From NCBI RefSeq assembly GCF_051020765.1, contig NC_134933.1:1116001-1180000 (forward strand): a DNA stretch of 64,000 nt, read 5' to 3'. This document shows, one piece after another, positions 22,126 through 32,599 of this stretch (its first letter is position 1; each line of letters opens with the position of its first letter). Under the pieces are notes generated by a model, which was not told the origin of the DNA, ran no database searches, and saw nothing but the letters and a program-made list of their open reading frames with translations. Origin of the DNA: Lasioglossum baleicum. Taxonomy: Eukaryota; Arthropoda; Insecta; Hymenoptera; Halictidae. The translations under genes and the position numbers were made by a program.

Positions 22126-22196
22126 TTACCACGACGGGACTCGAACCCGAGTCCACGGCATAGCAGTTCAGCTCGCTGCCGCTACGCCACACCATT
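22126..22196 (-). other. tRNA-like Pol III sequence (not a functional tRNA)
   Basis: On the minus strand TGGCGTAGCGGC fits an A box and GGTTCGAGTCC fits a B box at tRNA spacing, and a T-rich run follows (A-run on plus at 22107-22125). The T arm pairs (cggg TTCGAGT cccg). The 5' segment aatggtg does not pair with the 3' segment cgtggta, so no acceptor stem forms. It is read as a tRNA-derived or SINE-like head. Confidence 0.6.
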
Positions 22197-22537
22197 ACTT
22201 ACAATTAGTAAAAGAGTGAACTATGTAAACTGACATGTTGCGTCCACAAAACTTTTGCAAATATCTTGAAAATTACTGAATAGTTGCCTATATAATGGGG
22301 TATATTCGTAATCAGGGGAACGAGATCTGTAGCTCTGTAAAGTCTCAACTAAATCTGTGACGCGAAGGCTTTGCATTCTCCTTGTGTAAATTGTCACTTT
22401 TCATGACTGCAATAGGATCCTCGTATTCACGGCATTGAATATTGGCTGTAAGTCGTGAAACATCGTAGCCCTCTGTAAATACGGGAATCCTACTACTATG
22501 CGTCGTGTGACGTAGCAGCTGAAAGGGCGTGGTCACG

Positions 22538-22608
22538 CGGCGAGTACGGGACCGTCAGAGGTGGGGGTAGGGGGCGAGTACGGACCGTCAGAGGTGGGGG
22601 TAGGCGGC
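22538..22608. repeat. two-copy 34-bp G-rich tandem repeat
   Basis: ggcgagtacgg-accgtcag followed by aggtgggggtagg, twice in direct orientation. Confidence 0.85.
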
Positions 22609-22699
22609 GCTAGCTGGAGACCCCTCTTGCCTCTGTGCCCCCCCGGGGATCTTCTCCTCAGCTCACAACAGTACATTAAAAGTAAACATTTTACTTTCA

Positions 22700-23125
22700 A
22701 TATATTAAATAAAGATTTATATTATATTTGAAACCAATATTTCCTTCGTAATATGAAACGTGTGTATATCTTCCAGCATATTCTGGAACAAATATTTTTC
22801 CATATTAAACGTTAAACATAAAATATTTCTTGCATATTAGAAAAAAAATTCTATTTCTAATATGAAATAAAGATTCATTTTATATTTATTGTTAGAAAAA
22901 AATATTTTTCCTTAATATGAAATAAATATTATCTGTTTATTATGAAAAAATATTTTTCCTTAATATGAAATAAATATTATCTGTTTATTATGAAAAAATA
23001 TTCTATTTCTAATATGAAATAAAGATTCATTTTATATTTAGAAAAATATATTTTTCCTTAATATGAAATAGATATTTCATGCATATTTAAAAAAAATATT
23101 TGCTATAAATGTAAAATAAATATTG
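22700..23125. repeat. AT-rich imperfect tandem repeat
   Basis: Repeated variants of aatatttttccttaatatga and aataaatattatctgtttat, with exact 47-bp-scale repeats near 22900-23000. Low-complexity minisatellite with no coding capacity. Confidence 0.8.
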
Positions 23126-23391
23126 TATGTATACAGGGTGTCTCAAAATTAGGTCCGGAGCCGAAAATGGGAGGTTCCTGAGATCATTTCAAGCGACATT
23201 TTCCTTTGAAAAAATGTCGTCCGCGGCTTCGTTAACGAGTTATTAACGAAAAACACGGACCAATCAGAGCGCGAGCTAGACGCGTGCAGCCCGGCGCGCC
23301 GGCAGCCGAGTGTCGGTGGCACGCCGCGATGTCGTAACGAACAAAAGTTTCTCGATGATGTGAATCCTCGCCAATTTCGACAAGCTTTAGA

Positions 23392-25360
23392 TATTTTGTC
23401 AATACCATGGTTCTGAACAACATTTCCCTTTACAGTTTCTGTCGATCGGCTTTAGTTTACGACATTATTGTAAAAATTTGTAATTGTAAATCGATCGATG
23501 TACTATTTCCTATCCGATTTCGATAATATTTGGATATGTTGTCAAGATCATGATTCTGAACAACATTTCCCTTGACGGTTTCTGTCGATCGGCTTTAGTT
23601 TACGATATTATTGTAAAAATTTGTAATTGTAAATCGATCGATGTACTATTTCCTATCCGATTTCGATAATCTTGGGATATGTTGTCAATACCACGATTCT
23701 GAACAACATTTCCCTTTACAGTTTCTGTCGATCGGCTTTAGTTTACGATATTATTGCAAAAATTTGTAATCGTAAATCGATCGATGTACTATTTCCTGTC
23801 CGATTTCGATAAGCTTTGGATATGTAGTCAAGACCATGATTCTGAACAACATTTCCCTTGACGGTTTTCGTCGGTCGGCTTTAGTTTACGATATTATTGT
23901 AAAAATTTGTAATTGTAAATCGATCGATGTACTATTTCCTATCCGATTTCGATAATATTTGGATATGTTGTCAAGACCATGATTCTGAACAACATTTCCC
24001 TTGACGGTTTCTGTCGATCGGCTTTAGTTTACGATATTATTGTAAAAATTTGTAATTGTAAATCGATCGATGTACTATTTCCTATCCGATTTCGATAATA
24101 TTTGGATATGTTGTCAAGACCATGATTCTGAACAACATTTCCCTTGACGGTTTTTGTCGGTCGGCTTTAGTTTACGATATTATTGTAAAAATTTGTAATT
24201 GTAAATCGATCGATGTACTATTTCCTATCCGATTTCGATAATATTTGGATATGTTGTCAATACCATGGTTCTGAACAACATTTCCCTTTACAGTTTCTGT
24301 CGATCGGCTTTAGTTTACGACATTATTGTAAAAATTTGTAATTGTAAATCGATCGATGTACTATTTCCTATCCGATTTCGATAATATTTGGATATGTTGT
24401 CAAGACCATGATTCTGAACAACATTTCCCTTTACAGTTTCTGTCGATCGGCTTTAGTTTACGACATTATTGTAAAAATTTGTAATTGTAAATCGATCGAT
24501 GTACTATTGCCTATCCGATTTCGATAATATTTGGATATGTTGTCAAGATCATGATTCTGAACAACATTTCCCTTGACGGTTTCTGTCGATCGGCTTTAGT
24601 TTACGATATTATTGTAAAAATTTGTAATTGTAAATCGATCGATGTACTATTTCCTATCCGATTTCGATAATCTTGGGATATGTTGTCAATACCACGATTC
24701 TGAACAACATTTCCCTTTACAGTTTCTGTCGATCGGCTTTAGTTTACGATATTATTGCAAAAATTTGTAATCGTAAATCGATCGATGTACTATTTCCTGT
24801 CCGATTTCGATAAGCTTTGGATATGTAGTCAAGACCATGATTCTGAACAACATTTCCCTTGACGGTTTTCGTCGGTCGGCTTTAGTTTACGATATTATTG
24901 TAAAAATTTGTAATTGTAAATCGATCGATGTACTATTTCCTATCCGATTTCGATAATATTTGGATATGTTGCCAAGACCATGATTCTGAACAACATTTCC
25001 CTTGACGGTTTCTGTCGATCGGCTTTAGTTTACGATATTATTGTAAAAATTTGTAATTGTAAATCGATCGATGTACTATTTCCTATCCGATTTCGATAAT
25101 ATTTGGATATGTTGTCAAGACCATGATTCTGAACAACATTTCCCTTGACGGTTTTTGTCGGTCGGCTTTAGTTTACGATATTATTGTAAAAATTTGTAAT
25201 TGTAAATCGATCGATGTACTATTTCCTATCCGATTTCGATAATATTTGGATATGTTGTCAAGACCATGATTCTGAACAACAATTCCCTTGACGGTTTTTG
25301 TCGGTCGGCTTTAGTTTACGATATTATTGTAAAAATTTGTAATTGTAAATCGATCGATGT
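23392..25360. repeat. 143-bp satellite array, 14 units
   Basis: The landmark ttctgaacaacatttccc recurs about every 143 bp from 23410 to 25270. Each unit holds gtcgatcggctttagtttac, ttgtaattgtaaatcgatcg and atccgatttcgata. Units 2-6 recur as units 9-13 with the same private variants (tcttgggatatgttg; attattgcaaaaatttg; gtagtcaagacc; ttttcgtcggtcgg), a higher-order duplication of about 1.0 kb. Confidence 0.92.
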
Positions 25361-25361
25361 A

Positions 25362-26062
25362 CATACTATCTCCTCGCCGATGTCGATGAGCTTCATTTCA
25401 AAGGAAAAAGATATTTAAAACATCGAATTTATAACATATTTCAAAGTCATCGAAATCGGTGAGGACCCACATCATCGGCAACTTTACCCGAACGATAGAA
25501 GAAGCACAAACTTATTGAATTAAAAACTCACTTATTCAGCCGTAAATCCATTTGTCTACCACATACAACCACCACACTTTTACATAATCTTCGAATCGGT
25601 GTTTTCGAGAATCATATGATTCTCGAAAAATCAATGCCATATGATTCTCGAAAAATCAATATCTCCTTGGGAACGATTTCATTTGTTTTAAACGACGCCT
25701 TCATCGAATACATTGTACGCTGGGAGAGCACAGTTTCGCGCGGCATCGCGAAGAGCATCGAACTCTTTCCGCGTCGGAGTAAGTAATTTCGTTCGATATC
25801 GATACGAGTTATAAAAGTGTGCTACGAGTTCAACAATTATGTAAAAGTGTGATGGTTATATGTGGTAGTCAAATGGATTTACGGCTGAATAAGTGAGTTT
25901 TTAATTCAATAAGTTTGTGCTTCTTCTATCGTTCGAGTAAAGTTGCCGATGATGTGGGTCCTCACCGATTTCGATGACTTTGAAATATGTTATAAATTCG
26001 ATGTTTTAAATATCTTTTTCCTTTGAAATAAAGCTCATCGAAATCGGCGAGGAGATAGTATG
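25362..26062. mobile_element. 701-bp foldback element CATACTATCTCCTCGCCGA, at the palindrome centre
   Basis: TA borders (25360-25361, 26063-26064) and arms of about 230 bp pair from catactatctcctcgccga and cacttattcagccgtaaatc with their inverses. The loop around 25600-25800 contains the direct repeat catatgattctcgaaaaatc. No coding sequence. Confidence 0.88.
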
Positions 26063-26723
26063 TACATTAGGGTGGTCCTAAGCTATACTTGGCGAAAAAT
26101 TTTTATCGAGATACAAAGCACGACGCCCCCCAGAATGGTTCTCTTTGGTAAGAAAAAAATTTGGGCGAAGTTTGAGATCGATCGAAAAAAAGGATCACGT
26201 GGCGCATTTAAATTGAAAATTTTGAAAATTTTGAAATTCATCGTAACTATAAAGTATTATATATCGTTGGATTTGTAATTTTTTTAAAAATAAGAATATG
26301 GAAAAATTATATGACCTTAATTAAAAAAGAAATAACGATGACCTTGAAATTTCGAAAATTTGATTTTTAAAAAAAAATTTTTTTGTGCCATTATATTTAC
26401 CATATTGAACAGTGCAACTTTTTCCTGTGACATTTTTTCGTATAACCACAAATAACAGTGATATGTAATTTTGTATTGTACTATATATGTGAATGAATAT
26501 ACTCTACAGAATAGTGTAATAAGGAACTATTTCTTATATTCTAATGTAAGACTATCCGCTTTTAGGATGGGAAGGACAGAGCGGGTCACTGGAAGAGCGG
26601 GTCCTCAGACCCGAAATGGCTGTAAGGACCCGCGCTGCCAGCTCATTTTATGACGCTACCCCTCTGGGTTTTTCCTGAGAGGGTGGTAGCTGTGTGGTTC
26701 GCCCGTGCTACGGACCCTCAACG

Positions 26724-27550
26724 TTACACGTTTTTCGCTATCGTAGCTTTCGTTGCGTCAGGATATTGCTGGCGGTAATCTTTTACCATTTGCAGTACCA
26801 ACTGCTTTTCTTCCTCATTGCGAGCTAAAATTTGATTATAATCCTGCATTAGCTTAACGGCTCTTTCTGCCGAATCCTTGATTACAGGTAAAGCCTTAAC
26901 TATATCTAAACCTAGTTTGTAAGAATCTTCATCATGCCAAACTATTGGATCTTTTTTTAAAAATTCTGTCGATATATTAAATCTAATAAAAAATTTTCGA
27001 CTTTCGTCTGATATAAAACTTGAAATGTCCTCTTTCATGTAATCGGCCACATTAGTTGGTAAAATGGCTAATTTTTTATAATAATCGCCGCTACTAGTAT
27101 TGCTCAACGCCTGCACCATTCGTTTTTTTGTTTCTATCGAAACGTCATTATCAAAGAATGATAACGCAGCATTCTCTGGTGTTAAATACCATAAGTGTCT
27201 GCAAAATTTATCTAACGTTATATGACTGATAATCTTATCTATTTCCTTATACTTATATAAGGATTTTATATAAATCAAATCCTGCTGCGGAGCCTTCGTC
27301 GGGAGAGGAGCTTCTATCCATGCTTTCAAATATACATTTGCGATAAATATACAAATGTCGCGAATTCCATTTTTCTCCTCCTCGCTTAATTCGAATTCTT
27401 CGCGAAATAAAAATATTTGCAAGCAATAAATACCTTTCGCCATCCACCGAGCATGATGGTAAGCTCCAGGAGCTCTAAAATGATATTCGGAAAAGGTATT
27501 ACCTAAAAATAGTAACACGAGTTCAATAAACTCGCGATAGTCTTCTCGTG
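26724..27550 (-). CDS. 264-aa open frame inside a long-TIR element, probable transposon protein
   Basis: The open frame ends ATIAKNV-stop at 26724 and is open upstream to the insertion at 27551. Its visible start is a GTG at 27518, but coding sense continues upstream as PREDYREFIELVLLFLGN, so the GTG is not the true start. Blocks that look conserved are FRAPGAYHHARWMAKGIYCL, a long helical middle with HLWYLTPENAALSFFDNDVS, and a C-terminal SAERAVKLMQDYNQILARNE. I have an impression of similar arthropod repeat-encoded proteins, but I cannot name the family or a catalytic triad. It is the longest clean frame in the window, so it may be a young copy, though the hAT-type insertion cuts it. Confidence 0.6.
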
Positions 27551-27558
27551 GATGATGT

Positions 27559-27774
27559 CAGTGATGGGATTGTTGGCGCTTTTCACGCGCACGCGCGACG
27601 ACTCTAGCCTCAGTCAAGTACGAAGATCGGGTACCTTGGTCGCCCTGCTAATTTCCCGCCATATAGTCTCCCACTACTTTCCCCCAGTAGTTCCCCACTT
27701 TCGGACGTAGACGTAGACACGGCCCTGACGAAACTCGCGCATGCGTGCGAAAAGCGCCAACAATCCCATCACTG
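27559..27774. mobile_element. 216-bp hAT-type miniature element with 8-bp duplication GATGATGT
   Basis: Termini CAGTGATGGGATTGTTGGCG and the inverse, with GATGATGT on both sides (27551-27558, 27775-27782). It lies inside the 264-aa frame. Removing one duplication and the element joins LINFAKQSLQIHH directly to PREDYREF in frame, so the insertion disrupted a coding exon. The beginning CAGTGATG is shared with the element at 46075-46337. Confidence 0.92.
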
Positions 27775-27782
27775 GATGATGT

Positions 27783-27840
27783 ATTTGCAGAGACTGTTTC
27801 GCAAAATTGATTAGCTATGGTACATTTTTTATCGGAATAT
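27783..27840 (-). pseudogene. upstream part of the interrupted frame
   Basis: Minus-strand codons LINFAKQSLQIHH are in frame with the 264-aa protein once the hAT-type element is removed. Upstream is an in-frame TAG that coincides with an acceptor-like tgtaccatag, so this may be the 5' edge of an exon. Confidence 0.55.
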
Positions 27841-28818
27841 TTGGATAAAAATCGGAATATTTGGACCCGTAGATTTGGACATCATTTTGTCAAAAACAGA
27901 TCTTAAAATAATTTCATAAATATGATGTCCTTCCCATCCCAAAAGCGGATAGTCTTACATTAGAATATAAGAAATAGTTCCTTATTACTATTCTGTAGAA
28001 TATATTCAAAATATTCATTCACATATTATAGTACAATAGTACAATACAAAATTACATATCTCTGTTATTTGTGGTTATACGAAAAACTGTCAGAGGAAAA
28101 AGTTGCACTGTTCAATATGGTAAATATAATGGCACAAAAAAAATTTTTTTTGAAAATCAAATTTTCGAAATTTCAAGGTCATCGTTATTTTTTTAAAAAT
28201 TAAGGTCATATAATTTTTCCATATTCTTATTTAGAAAAAAATTACAAATCCAACGATATTTAATACTTTATAGTTACGATGAATTTCAAAATTTTCAAAA
28301 TTTTCAATTTAAATGCGCCACGTGATCCTTTTATCCGATCGATCTTAAATTTTGCACAAATTTTTTTCTCATCAAAGAGAACCATTCTGGGGGGCGTCGT
28401 GAAAAAAATTCGTTGGTCAAAAAATAAGGTCCACCCTAATGTACATCGATCGATTTACAATTACAAATTTTTACAATAATATCGTAAACTAAAGCCGATC
28501 GACAGAAACTGTAAAGGGAAATGTTGTTCAGAATCATGGTATTGACAACATATCCAAAGCTTATCAAAATTGGCGAGGATTCACATCATCGAGAAACTTT
28601 TGTTCGTTACTACATCGCGGCGTGCCACCGACACTCGGCAGCACGGCGCGCCGCGCCGTGCTGCACGCGTCTATCTCGCGCTCTGATTGGTCCGTGTTTT
28701 TCGTTAATAACTCGTTAACGAAGCCGCGGACGACATTTTTTCAAAGGAAAATGTCGCTTGAAATGATCCCAGGAACCTCCCATTTTCGGCTCCGGACCTA
28801 ATTTTGAGACACCCTGTA

Positions 28819-29337
28819 TATTTCAATATTAAAAACAGATTGAATCTCTTTTTAATATCATATGAATGTGTATACAATATTTTTTGCTACTAGAGGGTGC
28901 TTTTTACATATTTTACGTGCATAAAGATCTGCAGTCTAATGATACGAAATTGGTACAGTATTATTTTTCCGTTTAGTAATCGGTGCAATCCAATTTGATC
29001 GATCGATACTCTACAAACAGGATGGCGTATTACGCAGCTTTAATCGCGAACGAAAGACGAATTCGATCCGGCGCGACGGCCTCCAGAGACGCGCCCTGTA
29101 TCTGTATCTGTATCTCTATCGACTCAGGCTTCGCTTCCGGGTAATCGGATTTCGTTTTTCTCGACGAAGGCCGCACAGGTGTTTAATAACACTGTACTCG
29201 CGACACGTTTGCTCTGTACGCGGCTTTTCGACTTCGTCCCAGAGCCGTTTTTGCGAGTACTCGCTTGTAATCACCACTATCAGATTCTATAAAACAGGTC
29301 TTCCGACCTTAACCTGCCTCTACAGACCCCTTCATGA
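28819..29337. other. no gene seen
   Basis: Unassigned sequence with a small repeated atctgtatctgtatctctat stretch at 29100-29120. No coding evidence. Confidence 0.45.
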
Positions 29338-29640
29338 TACAGTGACTCATGAAAGTATTTCAACACTTACCATGTGCAATACTATATTTATTATAATAAG
29401 TATATTATACAATACTCGTACAGAAATATTATTAACATTGTAAATATGTAGATATGGCTCTCTGGATTACACAGGTCAAGTTTCAAATGAATCGAAACAT
29501 GTATACAATACTTATGAATTATTTCTTACAAAGATAAACTTTGCTGATGCTACAAAAGTATTTAAAAACGCAGAAATGAGCTCTAAGAATGAATGAAAAC
29601 AAAGATTTTCAGGCACTGAATGTTAAAATTCAGTGTTAGT
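29338..29640. repeat. solo end of a mariner-type element
   Basis: TA then CAGTGACTCATGAAAGTATT, a diverged version of the CAGTGGCTCACGAAAG terminus, is followed by AT-rich sequence with gctgatgctacaaaagtatt. No matching right end was found before the next Tc1 element. Confidence 0.55.
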
Positions 29641-29662
29641 AATTGTACGTGCGTCAGTTATA

Positions 29663-31263
29663 AACTCCGGGATAAAAAGATAGCACATCATCTATTTTTC
29701 CTCATTTGATACATTAAACTGAAGAAAATAAATATTTTAATATGTCAACATATTCTGATATGGCTGTACGTACAATGTACTGAATATCATCCACCATATT
29801 TACTTCAATAGAATTTTCGAAATGAAAACGTAAATATTGAGGCACACAAGCGGGACAAAATGATAGCACAAATAGCACTTTTACATTTGTTAGTTGTGCA
29901 GAAGTTACTGAAGAGCAAACATTCAATGCAAAACGTAATTGATAAAGTGGGTACTAGCTTCTCTTTCGTGCTTATTTCATAAAACAACATACTAAAGTGT
30001 CAAGAATGGGTCGTGGAAAAACTAAGTGTATGTGAAGTACATACGATATCGAAGTTAAAGGAAGAACATGATTGAATTACACAGATATCAAAAATTGTAA
30101 ATAGATGCCGAAAAGTTATTATGAGCTAGTTAAAAAATCCTGAAAATTACGGGAAAAAGAACAGTTCTGGTCGTCCACAAAGTTTAACTGCCCGTGAAAA
30201 ATATGCAACATTGAGAACACCATCAACTCCGAGGATGACTGCGAGGCAAATCGCTGAAAATATTGGCGTAAACACTAACGGAAAGAATGTACGTTGTGTT
30301 TTACAAAAATGCAAGCAGTTAGCGCGAAGAGAATTGCAGAAAAAAACCTTGGTTAAAGAAGGAGCATAAAGCGTTCTGCTTACAATTTGCCAAAAAACCA
30401 TATCAATATGAGGACAAAGTGGCGAAGAGTCATATTTACTGACGAAAAATGATTTAGGCAATTTGGATGGTCCAGACGACGTAGGCTATTACTATCATAA
30501 TTTGAACGAAAAACAGCAATTTTTAAGCGATCACCAAATGGGAGGCAGCTGTGTGATAATTTTGGCCGATATTGGATATTGGAGTAAAACAGAAATCAAA
30601 TTTATATAAGGACGAATGAATAGTGAACGGTATATTTAAATAATAAATGAACAATTAAACACTTATGCTGTAGGAATTGCTGCAAATGAACACATTTTAC
30701 AACAAGATAATGTCGCAGTCCACGCGGCGAAAGCGGTCAAGAAATACTTTTCTTCGAAAATTATTCGTGCTTTCGAGTGGTCAGCAAGATCTCCAACCTC
30801 AACATTATTGAAAATTGTTGGGCACATCTTGCCAGAGCTGTGTACCAAACTGGCAGACAATTCCAAAATATTAACGATTTAAAGTAGAGCATTTTGGACG
30901 AATGGGAGAATATTAGTCAAAACAGTATTAAAAAATTGTATTAATATTTACCAAACCGAATGAGTAAAGTCGATAGCTGTAAAGGAGGTCCTACAAAATA
31001 TTTAGCATTGATTTTTATCGACTAATTCTGTTTTATATCAAGTTTTTCGTTAAGTATGCTATCATTTTGTACATTTATATTTCGTTAATAATTCTACTTC
31101 ATTCAATAAAAATAGATAAGTTAACGAAACTTCGTTTCATTTCAATCATATATGTTAAGAAAGACACACTAAAAATATGTGTATTAAAATAATTGAATTT
31201 CTAATGTTTAATAAACAGAAATTACATTAATTTCAAAGTGTGCTATCTTTTCGTCCCGGGGTG
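29663..31263 (+). mobile_element. Tc1-like transposon, copy 3 (full length)
   Basis: 1601 bp, TA-flanked, with a slightly mutated 5' terminus (ctccgggataaaaagatagc) and an intact 3' terminus (gctatcttttcgtcccgggg). It is nearly identical to copy 2 but in a different flank, so it is an independent insertion. Confidence 0.9.
30005..31001 (+). pseudogene. decayed Tc1-family transposase, copy 3
   Basis: It carries the same stops and frame changes as copies 1 and 2, from MGRGKTKCM-stop to CKGGPTKY. Private differences include tcaactccg in place of tcaaattcg near 30224. The opposite-strand open frames are shadows. Confidence 0.82.
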
Positions 31264-31265
31264 TA

Positions 31266-32256
31266 TTCAGGTAGAAAGTTTTTATTTTGCATAAAGATTC
31301 GCAGTCTAAACTTCGTGCAGATTCATATTTTTATAGGGAATCATTTTCTTATTGGCAATGTCAATACTCAACTGAGGATAGAAACGGTTCTTGGTTTTAT
31401 TAGATATTTCATTTTATTAAGACTTTCGCGAACAGTGGTTTTTAAACATTTGTATAGGAAATTGTTCTTTATTTGGAGCTGTCAATAGTGAATTGAGAAT
31501 AACATGAAATAGTTATTGGCATCATTAAATTCATTTTATCGAGAATCGTTCCCAATCAGTGATTTTTAAAAATTCTGTTAGGGAATTTTAATTTCTCGAG
31601 CTATATAATGTTAATCTTAAAAACAGACTTAAAAGAATGATTTATTCAGATGTCTCGAAATTATCACCCTGTTCTGACCTATCACTCCCAGAAGGCTTCA
31701 TGATTATGGTCAACTTCCTGCTTAATTTCGAGAATCACGACATCGACGTGGGTTCTGCTAACTAAGATACGTTTAAGGATTAATAGATCGTCGGTAATGA
31801 ACACGCACAGCGCTCAGGCTGGATCATTTTTGAGCGCACCGTTGCGTGCAGGTGCGTTCCCGTTTGAGAACGCCCTGCAATTATGGTCGACCGACGACGT
31901 CTTGGAAATTGAATGGAGTACTGGTTACCAGACCAGACGTAGACCGAGTACTTTGTATTAAGCGATTGTGTGTTCTCCAACCATGTGGTACACCTTGTTA
32001 ACTCACGATAATAGGGAAACTATGTCCTACACGATAAAAGTTAAATCAACCTCTTGACATATTTCACACGTTGAGTGCAGTGCCACAATGCTCGTAAAAG
32101 TCACAGAAAATCAAAACAACTTATTTAATATAATACAAGAATAGAAAAGACGACATTTGTCACAACAATCATCTTGTAACATTTTTGTCACACCTTGTAA
32201 ATCTTCATGAAATTTGGTTTACTTAATAGATGGTAAATTATTTTTGCAATCATAAT
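31266..32256. other. no gene seen
   Basis: The open frame at 31780-31980 (-) shows no domain. Nothing recurs elsewhere in the window. Confidence 0.45.
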
Positions 32257-32334
32257 ATCAGGTCATTAAGTATGAAACTTGATAAATAAAATACAAAAAC
32301 ACATTTGTCAAGTTTCATACTGAATGACCTGATA
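32257..32334. repeat. 78-bp palindrome, mariner-type termini only
   Basis: TATCAGGTCATT-AGTATGAAAC and its inverse are separated by about 25 bp. The terminus is mariner-like in style. It appears to be a maximal deletion derivative. Confidence 0.65.
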
Positions 32335-32388
32335 GATTAAAAATAATATACTGACAAATATGTTTCTTCTATCGATCGTATTTGCTGT

Positions 32389-32599
32389 TAATGAATTTTT
32401 TAATGTTTTCGGCGCAACGGTTCGATCGTTTATTACGAATTATAAAGCAATTTTGCTAATTGTCAAACAAAATCAACGTTTCGATCCTAGTTTGGATCTT
32501 TTTCAAGATTTATTTGAATCGTTTTATTTGAATTGCGTTATAATTTGCAATAAACAATCGAACCGTTGCGTCGGAAACATTTAAAAAATTTATTAATGT
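32389..32599. repeat. foldback repeat, about 210 bp
   Basis: aatgttttcggcgcaacggt pairs with accgttgcgtcggaaacatt. The arms are about 70 bp (32389-32458 and 32528-32599) and imperfect. Confidence 0.7.

Larger units (their letters stand above)
20722..22671. mobile_element. about 1.95-kb TIR element CTGTTGTGAGCTGA
   Basis: The inverted termini CTGTTGTGAGCTGACGAGAA and ttctcctcagctcacaacag differ by one base over about 26 bp and are bordered by TA. The interior is G+C-rich near both ends. It holds a nested pogo-like element, a CT microsatellite and a tRNA-like sequence. No transposase was found. Confidence 0.78.
26065..28441. mobile_element. 2.4-kb long-TIR element CATTAGGGTGG carrying a 264-aa frame
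   Basis: TA borders (26063-26064, 28442-28443) with arms of about 510 bp (26065-26580 and 27928-28441). It shares its left TA with the 701-bp foldback. Unlike most foldbacks here the loop is large and holds an open frame on the minus strand. A half copy (left arm only) lies at 56622-56890. Confidence 0.85.
23134..28816. mobile_element. 5.7-kb palindromic element CAGGGTGTCTCAAAATTAGG with satellite arms
   Basis: TA-flanked termini CAGGGTGTCTCAAAATTAGG and the inverse at 28797-28816. The terminal 250 bp pair well (for example cggaccaatcagagcgcg with cgcgctctgattggtccg). In the left arm this is followed by a satellite array; the right arm holds about one unit (28443-28560). The centre of the palindrome reads tcgatcgatg-TA-catcgatcga, and two later elements sit there (25362-26062 and 26065-28441). 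Its termini are related to the 366-bp element at 47803-48168. Confidence 0.88.

Noticed and set aside
22126..22196. Functional tRNA gene
   Set aside because: The acceptor stem does not pair and the anticodon arm is not convincing. Kept only as tRNA-like.
23392..25360. CRISPR array
   Set aside because: Repeats are 143 bp, contiguous and without spacers, in a eukaryotic palindrome. It is a satellite.
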